Shown here piece by piece: positions 24,259 to 32,522 of a stretch of DNA of 64,000 bases (positions within the stretch are counted from its first letter, which is position 1; every line of letters starts with the position of its first letter). A program made the translations under genes and the position numbers. The notes under the pieces were generated by a model that worked only from the letters and a program-made list of their open reading frames with translations, searched no databases and was not told the DNA's origin. Source of the DNA: Kutzneria buriramensis (GTDB lineage: Bacteria > Actinomycetota > Actinomycetes > Mycobacteriales > Pseudonocardiaceae); the NCBI RefSeq assembly GCF_043575855.1, contig NZ_CP144375.1:124001-188000 (forward strand). Direction: 5' to 3'.

Positions 24259-25554
24259 CTAGTTCTCCATCAGGCTCACGAAGTTCAGGTGCTTGCCGGC
24301 ACGGGACTCCGTGAACTCGTCGGGTCGGGCGCGGCGCAGGCGCACGGGGAGCCGCCCGTGCAGCGCGGCCGTGGCGGCGTCGGCGGCGCGGCGTAGGTCG
24401 TCGTCGGTGCAGCCGGCGGCCGGGCGGACCAGCACGGTCAGCGACTCGCGGCTGTCCTGGACCACCTGCAACCGCTCCACCGGGAACCGTTCGATCAGCT
24501 TGACCAGCCGCAGCACGTCGGTCCGGGAGCCGTCGGGCAGGGCGATCGCGCCGTGCTGACGGCCGGTGATCAGCCGCAGCACCTTCTGCTCCCGCCCGCA
24601 CGGACAGCGCTCAGCCGACAGGGCTCCGACGTCGCCGGTGCGGTAGCGGACGAACGGCATGACCGTGTTGAACAGGTTGGTGACGACGATGTCGCCCTCG
24701 ACGCCGTCGGGCAGCGGATTGCCGTCGTCGTCGACGATCTCGACCCACACCCGCTCGCCCTCGATATGGTAGCGGCCGTGCTCGGGGCACTGGGCGGCGA
24801 CGGTGCTGGCCTCGTTGACGCCATAGCAGTCGCGGACCGGGGCCTGGAAGTGCTCGGAGATCGCCTGCCGAGCGGCGTCGGTCAGCTGTTCGCCGAAGGT
24901 CTGCACGACGCGGGGCCGCAACACGCCGTGCGGGGCCAGCATGTCCCGCAGTGCCAGTGCCCGGGACGGGTGGGTGAAGACGACGTCCGGCCCGAACTCC
25001 AGGCAGCGGCGCGCGATCGCGGCCTCGTCGGTGACGAAGCCGAACTCGCCGTAGCGCAGGAACCCGGCCGACGGCACGGTGTACTCGAGCCACCCGTCGG
25101 CCTCGGACTTGAACGGCCGCAACACCTTCCGGTCCAGCGGCAGGCCCCACTCCAGCGCCCGCCGCAGCGCCAGGGCGTTCACGTGCACGAAGTGCTCGGA
25201 ATTGTGAACGATCTTCAGCGGCACGCCGGTGGTCCCGCTGGTCACCACGGAGGCGCAGTCGCGGGGGTCGATGTCCTCGGCGAAGTGACCGCGATAGTCG
25301 TCCCTGATCTGCTGTTTGGTCATCGTCGGCAGCCGCGCCAGCGTCGCGAACGGGTCGTCGCCGGGCGTCACACCGCGCGCCCGCAGCGCGGGAACCGTCC
25401 GCAGCACCCGCGTCAGCAACGCCGACAGTCGCTCATGTTGCCGGTCGAGCAACGGCCTGGATCGGTCACCGTAGGCCAGAAACGCCTGGTAGGTACGGGC
25501 GAACAGCCGGCCCTGGCGCACGCCGTCGGCGGCCAGCGCCTCGCGTCGTCCCAT
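24259..25554 (-). CDS. PaaK/CapK-like acyl-adenylate ligase (phenylacetate-CoA ligase family)
   Basis: A 431-residue adenylate-forming enzyme of the phenylacetate-CoA ligase/coenzyme F390 synthetase group. The phosphate-binding loop is SVVTSGTTGVPLK, the A5-like motif DCYGVNEAST, and the hinge/ribose-binding region RYRTGDVGAL followed by the Cys-pair turn CPCGRE typical of this family. Further on is LITGRQHGAIALPDGS. The start is ATG 25554 with GGAGGGGGG 8 bases upstream, in preference to ATG codons further upstream. It is followed immediately by a 23-residue peptide gene with a strong ribosome-binding site. The acid activated and the acceptor are unknown. It is transcribed toward the Pls-like operon. 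Confidence 0.85.
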   Translation of the reverse strand: MGRREALAADGVRQGRLFARTYQAFLAYGDRSRPLLDRQHERLSALLTRVLRTVPALRARGVTPGDDPFATLARLPTMTKQQIRDDYRGHFAEDIDPRDCASVVTSGTTGVPLKIVHNSEHFVHVNALALRRALEWGLPLDRKVLRPFKSEADGWLEYTVPSAGFLRYGEFGFVTDEAAIARRCLEFGPDVVFTHPSRALALRDMLAPHGVLRPRVVQTFGEQLTDAARQAISEHFQAPVRDCYGVNEASTVAAQCPEHGRYHIEGERVWVEIVDDDGNPLPDGVEGDIVVTNLFNTVMPFVRYRTGDVGALSAERCPCGREQKVLRLITGRQHGAIALPDGSRTDVLRLVKLIERFPVERLQVVQDSRESLTVLVRPAAGCTDDDLRRAADAATAALHGRLPVRLRRARPDEFTESRAGKHLNFVSLMEN

Positions 25555-25663
25555 CGAAACGGCCCCCCTCCGTCTGCTTCCGACCATAAACGATCCCACC
25601 GGTGCGTGGGCGAATAGTCACGTCCCGTTGCCAGCACCGGGCGTGGACCGACAATCTGGCACT

Positions 25664-26167
25664 GTGACCGAGATCCACGTGCCGCTCACCGTTCGCGATC
25701 TGACGCCGGAGGACGTGCCGGCCTGCCCGTGGTCGGGCGGCCGGCTGCACCTGGAGCAGCTCCATGTCCAGTTGGCGCGGGCCGGGGATGGCGTCGTCGA
25801 CTACCTCGCCGTGTGCGGGCCGGCAGATCTCCCCGTGGCGATCGGCGGCGTCGACTACGTCGCCAGGCCCGGTAGCGGCGTGCTGTGGCAGTTGGCGGTG
25901 ATGCCGGCGTTGCAGTCGTGTGGCATCGGCACGATTCTGATCAACGCTGCCGAGGAGCGGATTCTCCGGCGAGCGCTGTCGACCGCGGAATTGAGCGTCG
26001 AAGAGGACAATCCCCGGGCGCGGGCGCTGTACGAACGGCTCGGTTACCGTGCCTACGGCACCGAGAAGGACGGCTGGGACGTCGAGGGGCCGGACGGCAC
26101 GACGGTCTGGTACGACACCGTCTGCACGCTGATGCGCAAGGAACTTGTCGGTAGACTGGCACCGTGA
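25664..26167 (+). CDS. GNAT-family N-acetyltransferase
   Basis: A 167-residue acetyltransferase of the GNAT fold. The acetyl-CoA loop is SCGIGTIL, preceded by the beta-4 strand WQLAVMPALQ, and the C-terminal motif is NPRARALYERLGYRAYG, typical of enzymes that acetylate small molecules or proteins. The start GTG 25664 is chosen because a CAATCT hexamer lies 6 bases before it and no ribosome site is seen, which fits a leaderless transcript; the open frame continues upstream. The stop overlaps the GTG of the MOSC gene, so the two may be cotranscribed. It is divergent from the PaaK-like ligase. The substrate is unknown. Confidence 0.85.
   Translation: MTEIHVPLTVRDLTPEDVPACPWSGGRLHLEQLHVQLARAGDGVVDYLAVCGPADLPVAIGGVDYVARPGSGVLWQLAVMPALQSCGIGTILINAAEERILRRALSTAELSVEEDNPRARALYERLGYRAYGTEKDGWDVEGPDGTTVWYDTVCTLMRKELVGRLAP
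26152..26157 (+). promoter_or_regulatory. Possible internal leaderless promoter of the MOSC gene
   Basis: TAGACT, six bases before GTG 26164, embedded in the last codons of the GNAT gene. It would allow independent transcription of the MOSC gene. Confidence 0.35.
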
Positions 26168-26664
26168 CCAGGCACGACGTGGAGATAGTCGCGCTGCTCG
26201 TCTCCCCCACACATGCGTTCGAGGGACGCCCGCAGGACGGACCGCGTCCGGATGCGCTGCCGGTGGCGCGTGATCACGTGGACGTGCGAGCCGACCTCGG
26301 GCTGGTCGGCGACCGGTATTTCAACCACCGCGCGCACCGCAACGCGGCAGTCACGCTGTTCGCGGCCGAGTCGCTGGATGCGCTGCGCCTGGACCCACAG
26401 CCCGATCCGCATGTGGTGCGCCGCAACATCGTGTTGCGCGGATTTCCCGTCGACGACCTGGTGAAGCAGGTGTTCAGCCTGGAAGCGGGCGACGGCCCGA
26501 TCCGGTTCCAGGGCCACCGGCCGGCACACCCGTGCGCCTGGATGGACGTCGTCGTCGGGCCGGGCGCATGGCGTGGCCTTCGGGGCCACGGCGGCGTGCG
26601 CTGCGTGCCGCTGGATGACGGTCGGCTGAAGCTGGGCCCCGCGGTGCTGGAAACCGCGGCCTGA
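26164..26664 (+). CDS. MOSC-domain protein
   Basis: A 166-residue single-domain MOSC (molybdenum-cofactor sulfurase C-terminal-like) protein. Recognisable motifs are LGLVGDRYFNHR, AAVTLFAAES, RRNIVLRGF, and RFQGHRPAHPCAWMD, where the conserved Cys lies. MOSC proteins bind sulfur carried on a conserved Cys and act in molybdenum-cofactor sulfuration or reduction of N-hydroxylated compounds. A xanthine dehydrogenase that needs a sulfurated cofactor lies about 10 kb away, but XdhC is already next to it, so a link is speculative. The GTG start overlaps the upstream GNAT stop. Confidence 0.8.
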   Translation: MTRHDVEIVALLVSPTHAFEGRPQDGPRPDALPVARDHVDVRADLGLVGDRYFNHRAHRNAAVTLFAAESLDALRLDPQPDPHVVRRNIVLRGFPVDDLVKQVFSLEAGDGPIRFQGHRPAHPCAWMDVVVGPGAWRGLRGHGGVRCVPLDDGRLKLGPAVLETAA

Positions 26665-26713
26665 CCGCCGCCGGCCGGCTTCGCGAGCGGCGCAGGGCCA
26701 AGCGTCTGGCCTC

Positions 26714-26742
26714 TTGTTGCGGACGGAACCAACAAACATAAT
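26714..26742 (+). promoter_or_regulatory. Sigma-70-type promoter for the HxlR-RppA unit
   Basis: TTGTTG, 17 bases, CATAAT: the best -35/-10 pair I see in the window, in an A+T-richer stretch. It would start transcription near 26749, about 125 bases before the HxlR start. Confidence 0.5.
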
Positions 26743-26873
26743 CCTTGACATCCTGCAAACAGTGAAAGCAGGAACCCAAGCCGTTCGGTCGCCATGGGAT
26801 CGAACGGCGAGAGGTGCGGGCGGCAGCAGCACACAGCGGCGCTCGACGACGCTGAAAAGAGGACTGAATTGCC

Positions 26874-27305
26874 GTGAATCCGAACGAGGCCACCGACTCG
26901 GAGTGGGCGGACGACGCACCGACTCCGACACCGGAGACCCACTTCGTGAATTGGCTCGAGATCGCCGCCATAATCGAGATCCTCTCCCTCAAGTGGGTGC
27001 TGCCCGTCCTGGCACTGCTGGACAACGGCGCTCTGCGCCACAGCCAGTTGGCCCGCGCGCTGCGCATAGACGCGAAGCAGCTGAGCAGGATTCTCCGACG
27101 CCTTCAGGAAAAGCACGTCGTGCTCAGGGACGTGGACGGGTCGCAGCGTCCGGTTCAGGTGCGCTACCACCTGACGCCGGCCGGACGGGACCTGGTCGCG
27201 ATCCTCGCCGACCTCGGCTCCTGGCGTCGACACGGGCCGGCAGAGGCGGACCCGGGGCCTGCGGACGCCGACCCCGTGACACCCCGCCCGAGGAGCCCGT
27301 TCTGA
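26874..27305 (+). CDS. HxlR-family winged-helix regulator
   Basis: A 143-residue DNA-binding protein. The winged-helix domain occupies residues 30-115, with the HxlR signature SLKWVLPVLALLDNG, then LRHSQLARALR, KQLSRILRRLQEKHVV and YHLTPAGRDL. The N-terminal 25 residues and the Pro-rich C-terminal tail are low-complexity. The start GTG 26874 has GAGGA about 10 bases before it. It precedes the polyketide synthase gene by 160 bp on the same strand, so it is the likely pathway regulator of the RppA cluster. The ligand is unknown; HxlR members often sense reactive or quinone compounds, which would fit a naphthoquinone-forming pathway. Confidence 0.85.
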   Translation: MNPNEATDSEWADDAPTPTPETHFVNWLEIAAIIEILSLKWVLPVLALLDNGALRHSQLARALRIDAKQLSRILRRLQEKHVVLRDVDGSQRPVQVRYHLTPAGRDLVAILADLGSWRRHGPAEADPGPADADPVTPRPRSPF

Positions 27306-27463
27306 CGCCGGAGGGTCGCGATGGCATTTCCACCTCATTGGTGACATCCGCGACCTCTTGCCGGCCACAACCGCCGTCTGTTTCACTTGGCAACACAGAG
27401 AAACAAAAGGCGCACTAATCGAACGGCGTGCCGCCACACCGAGACTAGGGTCGGGAGATCACC

Positions 27464-28654
27464 ATGCCTACCTTGTGTCGCCCTGCCGTAATGGTCCCCG
27501 AATACGTCATCACCCGAGCCGAGACTCTGGACATCGCACGCAGGCTCCATGCCGGCAATCCCAATCTCCCGCTGGTGCTGCGACTCATCGAGAACACCGG
27601 CGTACGCAAGCGGCACATCATCCAGCCGATCGAGAAGACGCTGGCCCATCCCGGCTTCGAGATTCGCAACAGGATTTACGAGGAGCAGGCCAAGGCCCGC
27701 CTGCCCGAGGTCGTGCGGCAGGCGCTCGACAATGCCGGGCTGCGCGAGCGCGAGATCGACGTCATCGTCTACGTGTCCTGCACGGGCTTCATGATGCCGT
27801 CGATGACGGCGTGGCTGATCAACACCATGGGCTTCCGGTACGACACCCGCCAGATCCCGATCTCCCAGCTGGGCTGCGCCGGCGGCGGCGCGGCGATCAA
27901 CCTCGCCCGCGACTTCTGCGCCGCCCATCCCGGCACGAACGCGCTGATCGTGTCCTGCGAGTTCTGCTCGCTCTGCTATCAGCCGACCGACGACGACATC
28001 GGCTCCCTGCTCTCGGACGGCCTGTTCGGCGACGCGGTCGCGGCGGCGGTGGTGCGGGGCTCCGGCGGCTCCGGGATGTCGTTGGAGCGCAACGCCTCCT
28101 ACCTCATCCCGCACACCGAGAACTGGATCTCCTACGCGGTCAAGTCCACCGGCTTCCACTTCCAGCTGGACAAGCGCGTGCCGACGACGATGAAGCCCCT
28201 CGCGCCGGCGCTGCGCGACCTGGCCGCCGCGCACGGTTGGGACGCCTCGGACCTCGACTTCTACATCGTGCATGCCGGCGGGCCCCGCATCCTCGACGAT
28301 CTGAGCACCTATCTCGAGGTGGACGGCCACGCGTTCCGGCACAGCAGGGCAACGCTGACCGAGTACGGGAACATCGCGAGCGCCGTGGTGCTCGACGCCC
28401 TCGGCCGGCTGTTCGCCGAGGGGCTCGTCGCGGAGCACGGGCGCGGTGTGATCGCCGGATTCGGCCCCGGCATCACCGCGGAGATGGCCGTCGGCACGTG
28501 GACCCACGACCACACGCACGAACCGGCCGCGGCCCAGTCTCGCATCTGCGCGAACCCACTGGCCCGAAACGGAGGTGTGGCCGGATCGCGACTGGCGACT
28601 GGCGGGACTCCATTTCCGACGCTGGACAACCACCGAACAGCGACCGCGAGCTGA
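27464..28654 (+). CDS. rppA: Type III polyketide synthase, 1,3,6,8-tetrahydroxynaphthalene synthase
   Basis: A 396-residue type III polyketide synthase closely resembling Streptomyces griseus RppA, which condenses five malonyl-CoA into 1,3,6,8-tetrahydroxynaphthalene (T4HN). The shared stretches are easy to see: TLCRPA at the start, HIIQPIEKTLAHPGFE, YVSCTGFMMPS, FCSLCYQPTDD, FIVHAGGP-like IVHAGGPRILDD and LIAGFGPGITAE-like ending. The nucleophile lies in QLGCAGGG at Cys138, the same number as in RppA; the His and Asn are in IVHAGGP and YGNIAS. The start ATG 27464 has GGGAG 5 bases before. The following aldo-keto reductase and NTF2-like genes are on the same strand and probably the same transcript. 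Confidence 0.95.
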   Translation: MPTLCRPAVMVPEYVITRAETLDIARRLHAGNPNLPLVLRLIENTGVRKRHIIQPIEKTLAHPGFEIRNRIYEEQAKARLPEVVRQALDNAGLREREIDVIVYVSCTGFMMPSMTAWLINTMGFRYDTRQIPISQLGCAGGGAAINLARDFCAAHPGTNALIVSCEFCSLCYQPTDDDIGSLLSDGLFGDAVAAAVVRGSGGSGMSLERNASYLIPHTENWISYAVKSTGFHFQLDKRVPTTMKPLAPALRDLAAAHGWDASDLDFYIVHAGGPRILDDLSTYLEVDGHAFRHSRATLTEYGNIASAVVLDALGRLFAEGLVAEHGRGVIAGFGPGITAEMAVGTWTHDHTHEPAAAQSRICANPLARNGGVAGSRLATGGTPFPTLDNHRTATAS

Positions 28655-28706
28655 CGCCGTCGCGAACGCGATCCCTCCCACTCCCCCGGAACGGAGACAC
28701 ATCTCG

Positions 28707-29657
28707 ATGAACGCAGCCCGACCTGAGCTCGCCCTGACCCTCGGCACGGATCTGCCCGTGCGCCGACTCGGTTACGGCGCGATGCATCTGACCGGTCCCG
28801 GTTACTGGGGGCCGCCCGCCGATCCGGACGAAGCGGTCCGCGTGCTGCGCAGGGCGGTGGATCTCGGTGTCACCTTCATCGACACCGCCGACTCGTACGG
28901 CCCCGACACCAATGAGCAGCTCATCCGCCAGGCCCTGCACCCCTACCCGGACGACCTCGTGATCGGCACCAAGGGCGGCATGCTGCGCTCCGGCCCGTCG
29001 GACTGGGTGCGCGGCGGCGGGGCGCCGTACATCGTCGCCCTCGGCCGGCCCGCATATCTGCGCCAGCAGGTCGAGATGAGCCTGCGCAACCTCGGGCTGG
29101 AGACCATCGACCTCTACCAGCTGCACCGGATCGACCCGCTCGTGCCGCTCGCCGACCAGCTCGGTGAACTCGTCGAACTCCAGCGCGAAGGCAAGATCCG
29201 CCACATCGGCATCTCCGGGCAGCCCGCGGTCACCGTGGACCAGCTCGTCCAGGCCCGCGAGATCGCCGACATCGTCGCCGTGGAGAACCTGTACAACGTC
29301 GCCGACCAGACCAGCGAAGACGTGCTGTGGTACGCGGAGGAGCACGACATCGCGTTCATCCCGTGGTTCCCCCTCGGCCACGGCGACCTCACCGGGAAGG
29401 GCAGCCCGCTCGCCGCGCTGTCCACGGCGTACGGCGTGACGCCGGCGCAGCTCGCCCTCGCCTGGCTGCTGCACCGCTCACCGCAGATCCTGCTCATCCC
29501 GGGCACCTCCTCGATCCGGCATCTCGAGGACAACATGCGTGCCGCCGAGATCGCGCTCGACGAACACCGCATGAACGCCATCGTCGACGCGGTCGTCCGG
29601 TCGGAGGTCCGTCCCTGGCGTCCGTCGGTGGAGCAGCCGGCCACCGAAGCCGTGTAG
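28707..29657 (+). CDS. Aldo-keto reductase
   Basis: A 316-residue NADPH-dependent oxidoreductase of the AKR superfamily. The catalytic tetrad is complete: Asp59 and Tyr64 in IDTADSYGP, Lys89 in GTKGG, and His140 in YQLHRID. The C-terminal cofactor-binding part contains LIPGTSSIRHLEDNM. It lies 52 bp after rppA and 9 bp before the NTF2-like gene. Known RppA pathways pass T4HN to a P450 or monooxygenase; a ketoreductase here suggests reduction of T4HN or of a flaviolin-type quinone instead. In fungi the analogous T4HN reductase is a short-chain dehydrogenase, so the parallel is of role, not family. Confidence 0.9.
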   Translation: MNAARPELALTLGTDLPVRRLGYGAMHLTGPGYWGPPADPDEAVRVLRRAVDLGVTFIDTADSYGPDTNEQLIRQALHPYPDDLVIGTKGGMLRSGPSDWVRGGGAPYIVALGRPAYLRQQVEMSLRNLGLETIDLYQLHRIDPLVPLADQLGELVELQREGKIRHIGISGQPAVTVDQLVQAREIADIVAVENLYNVADQTSEDVLWYAEEHDIAFIPWFPLGHGDLTGKGSPLAALSTAYGVTPAQLALAWLLHRSPQILLIPGTSSIRHLEDNMRAAEIALDEHRMNAIVDAVVRSEVRPWRPSVEQPATEAV

Positions 29658-29666
29658 GAGCGACAG

Positions 29667-30089
29667 TTGAGCGCCGACGAACTCGCCGCCGCAGTCCCCG
29701 GCCCGCATCCCAATGTCGAGACCCTGCGCGCCGTGTACGCGGATCTGGCCAGGATCGGCGAGTACACCAGTGCCGACGTCGTCCTGCACGCGGCGGAACG
29801 CGGACCCGCCGACATCCGGTACGTGGGCAGGCGAGCAGTTGTCGACAAGGAGAAAGAACTCATCCGGCTGACGGGCGACACGCTCGTGATGGACGTGGAT
29901 CAGATCGTCGCCGACGACCACTTCGGCGCCGTGCTCGGCGTCCTGCGAGCGCACCGGGACGGCGACACCGTGGCGGTGCCCTTCTGCGGCCTGTGGCGGT
30001 TCCGCGACGGCCTGATCGTGGAGCACTGGGAGAACGCCTACGAACTGGCGGGGCTGACCCGCTTCCTCGCGCACGGGCAGCGGGCGTGA
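29667..30089 (+). CDS. NTF2-fold (SnoaL-like) protein, candidate dehydratase/cyclase
   Basis: A 140-residue protein with the pattern of the NTF2/SnoaL cone fold: an N-terminal helix (LRAVYADLARIGEY), the strand-turn SADVVLHAAERG, a central helix, and the closing strands VAVPFCGLWRFRDGLIVEHWENAYE. It keeps polar residues lining the pocket (His near 41, His and Asn in EHWENAY). This fold includes polyketide cyclases and the fungal scytalone dehydratase. The start is TTG 29667 with GGAG 6 bases before. It is the last gene before a strong terminator at 30205, so it ends the rppA operon. The dehydratase idea is an inference from fold and context. Confidence 0.8.
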   Translation: MSADELAAAVPGPHPNVETLRAVYADLARIGEYTSADVVLHAAERGPADIRYVGRRAVVDKEKELIRLTGDTLVMDVDQIVADDHFGAVLGVLRAHRDGDTVAVPFCGLWRFRDGLIVEHWENAYELAGLTRFLAHGQRA

Positions 30090-30204
30090 GTCCACTGGCG
30101 ACTCCGGCAGTTCGCGCGTACCCGATGAGCTGACCGCCGATGGGTCCGGCGGCGAGCCCACGGCAACGCCGCCGAAGACCCTGGTCGCGATCTCGTCCCC
30201 ACTG

Positions 30205-30242
30205 CGGGCCGCTGGACGGTTTTCATTCCGTCCAGCGGCCCG
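30205..30242 (+). terminator. Strong terminator of the rppA operon
   Basis: A perfect 15-bp stem (CGGGCCGCTGGACGG and its complement) with an 8-base TTTTCATT loop, 115 bp after the NTF2-like gene. Confidence 0.85.
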
Positions 30243-30513
30243 TTCGTGTGCGTGGACATGCATGGCTTCCCGGCACCCATGGTCCCGCCGGCCTATGACG
30301 CGCCGATGGCCCCGACGTCGAGCGGGTTCCACCGCCTCGCCGGCAGCCGAGTGCCGTCGACACCTTCCTCACATCCGGCCCCGTTGCGCCCAATAGCCGT
30401 CACCCGATTCGCCCTGGCCCCGGCACGGATGTCACCGCACACGGGCCCGGCTCCGGCTTTTCACGGGCGATGTGACCAGCGTAAACAGGCTCCGACCGAC
30501 CTCCGCACGCCAG

Positions 30514-30536
30514 GGGGCCAGCCGAGTGGCCCCTTT
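30514..30536 (+). terminator. Possible small terminator hairpin
   Basis: GGGGCCA, 6-base loop, TGGCCCC and then TTT, inside the non-coding stretch; no gene precedes it on this strand, so it might end a small RNA. Confidence 0.3.
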
Positions 30537-30617
30537 CCATCGGCGAAAACCTGTCAGCAAACTGATCACCGCAAATACGCCGACATTGGTTGTCAATAAG
30601 GGAGTCGCAAGGTTATT

Positions 30618-30632
30618 TGACCGATTCGGTCA
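30618..30632. promoter_or_regulatory. Operator-like perfect inverted repeat
   Basis: TGACCGA-T-TCGGTCA, 7-bp arms with a one-base centre, overlapping promoter-like sequence upstream of the multicopper oxidase. Its half-site TCGGTCA recurs at 47041 and 55920. Confidence 0.4.
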
Positions 30633-31059
30633 CACTGGGGATGATTTCTGGTCGATTGCCGACCGCGGGTCCATCATGCCCGACGGTTCGTCGCACGACG
30701 ACCGCAGTCCATGGTTCGCCGCACCGGAAACGGGTTTCGCCACACCGAGCGAAATCCGTCTCCGACGCCTGAATTCGACCCGACAAAGGCGATCCGCGAC
30801 ATTTTCTGCACCACAGAAGACTTCACCCGATCGCGCCACTCACGCATGCCCTGAACACTCTGTCCACAATAGACGAAAGGAGGCTTCGACACCCTGCATC
30901 CGCGAGGCCGCGGCACCGTTCCGGCATCGCGAGAATATCCAGGAAGGCCCCGGACGTGGTCGCATCGTCCGGCGTCGGCGCATGCGCCATCTCGATCAGC
31001 GGGGACGGGCCGGCAACCCGTTTCCGCGGGAATTCGCACTCTCAGTCAAAGGAAGCTTG

Positions 31060-32487
31060 TTGAAACGCAGGAACTTTCTCAAGGCAGGCGTGACGGCCGG
31101 CGCGGCCGTAGCCCTGCTGCCCGGACCCCTGGCCCGGGCCGCGACGGCGTCGCCCGCCGCGCCGGCGCAGTCGTTCACGGTGCCGATGTCGGTGCCGCCC
31201 GTGCTCCGACCGTCGGCCAGCACGTCCGACGGCCTGCTCTACACGATGACGATGGCGGAAACCTCGGTGGAGGTGCTGCCCGGCCGGCTGACCAGACTGC
31301 GCACGTTCAACGGTCAGTTTCCCGGACCGACCATCCTCGCGAAACGGGGCCAACCGGTCATCATCCGCCAGACCAACAAGCTCAGCGTGCCGACGGCGGT
31401 CCACCTGCACGGTGGGCACGTCGCGTCCCGCGACGACGGCTTCCCGACCGACACCATCCCGCCGGGCGACACCCGGGACTACTACTACCCGAACGCGCAG
31501 CCCGCGGCGTCGCTCTGGTACCACGACCACGCGCACCACCAGGAGGCCGAGAACGTCTTCCGCGGGCTGGCGGGGTCCTACCTGCTCACCGACGAGTACG
31601 AGGACCAGTTGCCCCTGCCCCGCGACGAGTACGACATCCCGCTGCTGATCCGCGGCGGCCGCTTCGCCCCGTCGGGGAACCTGATCTACGACGCGGACGA
31701 CCCCGACGGGCCCGACCACCCCGCCGTGCTGGTCAACGGCCGGCCCCGGCCGTACTTCCAGGTGGCCGCCCGCAAGTACCGGTTCCGGATCGCGAACGTG
31801 GCCAACCACCAGCTCTTCGGGCTGCGCCTGCGCGGCGGTGGCGGCATGGTCCAGATCGGCTCCGACGGCGGGCTCCTGCCGGAGCCGGTGGACGTCTCCG
31901 AGGTGCGGCTGTCGCCGGCCGAACGCGCCGACGTCGTCATCGACTTCAGCCGCTATCCGCTCGGCAGCCGCATCGTGCTGGAGAACACCGAGGCCTGCGA
32001 GGACGAGTGTCCCGACGTGCTTCGCTTCGACGTGGTGCGCCCGGCCCAGGACACCAGCCGCATTCCCGACCGGTTCCTCCCGCTCGAGGACTACGGGCCG
32101 CCGGTCGTCGAGCGCAGGTTCGTCCTGACCTCCGACGTCCGGAACAACCGCCATTTCATCAACGGCAAGGAGTTCGACGCCGACCGGATCGACATCCGCC
32201 CCAAGGTCGGCAACACCGAGGTGTGGACGATCGTCAACGGAGACGCCGCGCACCGGATTCCCCACTCCTTCCACACGCATCTCGAACGATTCAAGGTTCT
32301 CGACAGGAACGGCCGTCGGCCACCGGCGTCCGAAAGCGGACTGAAGGACACGGTAGCCATCAGCCCGGGCGAGACCGTGCGCATCAAGGTGCGATTCCAC
32401 GACTACACCGGCCGATACGTGTACCACTGCCACATCATGGAGCACAACGGCACCGGAATGATGGGCCAGATGGAAATCGAGCGCTGA
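31060..32487 (+). CDS. Tat-exported laccase-like multicopper oxidase
   Basis: A 475-residue multicopper oxidase with all four copper-binding regions: HLHGGH, WYHDHAHHQ, HSFHTHLERF and YHCHIMEHNGTGMM, the last with the type 1 Cys and the axial Met. The N-terminus (MKRRNFLKAG, then an Ala-rich core and ARA-type end) is a twin-arginine signal, so the folded enzyme is secreted with copper. The start is TTG 31060, with GGAA 7 bases before; the frame is open to 30472 but that part is not protein-like. Similar bacterial enzymes oxidise phenols, bilirubin or metal ions. Next to RppA genes, oxidation of hydroxynaphthalenes to a polymer is a plausible role (inference). A copper chaperone gene follows. 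Confidence 0.92.
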   Translation: MKRRNFLKAGVTAGAAVALLPGPLARAATASPAAPAQSFTVPMSVPPVLRPSASTSDGLLYTMTMAETSVEVLPGRLTRLRTFNGQFPGPTILAKRGQPVIIRQTNKLSVPTAVHLHGGHVASRDDGFPTDTIPPGDTRDYYYPNAQPAASLWYHDHAHHQEAENVFRGLAGSYLLTDEYEDQLPLPRDEYDIPLLIRGGRFAPSGNLIYDADDPDGPDHPAVLVNGRPRPYFQVAARKYRFRIANVANHQLFGLRLRGGGGMVQIGSDGGLLPEPVDVSEVRLSPAERADVVIDFSRYPLGSRIVLENTEACEDECPDVLRFDVVRPAQDTSRIPDRFLPLEDYGPPVVERRFVLTSDVRNNRHFINGKEFDADRIDIRPKVGNTEVWTIVNGDAAHRIPHSFHTHLERFKVLDRNGRRPPASESGLKDTVAISPGETVRIKVRFHDYTGRYVYHCHIMEHNGTGMMGQMEIER

Positions 32488-32522
32488 CCGGAACGGCCAT
32501 TCACTCCCAACGGAGGTCTTTC

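Larger units (their letters stand above)
30243..31059. other. Long non-coding stretch before the multicopper oxidase
   Basis: About 820 bp without a convincing gene. Frames open across it have no protein-like codon bias. It holds a 7-bp GGGGCCA/TGGCCCC hairpin followed by TTT (30514-30536), a TTGTCA-17-TTATTT promoter-like pair near 30590-30620, a perfect inverted repeat TGACCGA-T-TCGGTCA (30618-30632), and an orphan AAAGGAGG (30886-30893) with no start codon after it. It is A+T-richer than the flanks. A long 5' leader, an unannotated RNA or the remains of a gene are all possible. Confidence 0.5.

Noticed and set aside
28707..29657. Aldo-keto reductase as a potassium-channel beta subunit-like protein
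   Set aside because: The full catalytic tetrad and position in the rppA operon argue for an enzyme; no channel gene is nearby.
30886..30893. AAAGGAGG as a ribosome-binding site for an unlisted gene
   Set aside because: No ATG, GTG or TTG follows within about 20 bases; kept only as an oddity of the non-coding stretch.
30472..31059. N-terminal extension of the multicopper oxidase frame
   Set aside because: The added 196 residues lack codon bias and protein character, and a clear Tat signal begins at TTG 31060.
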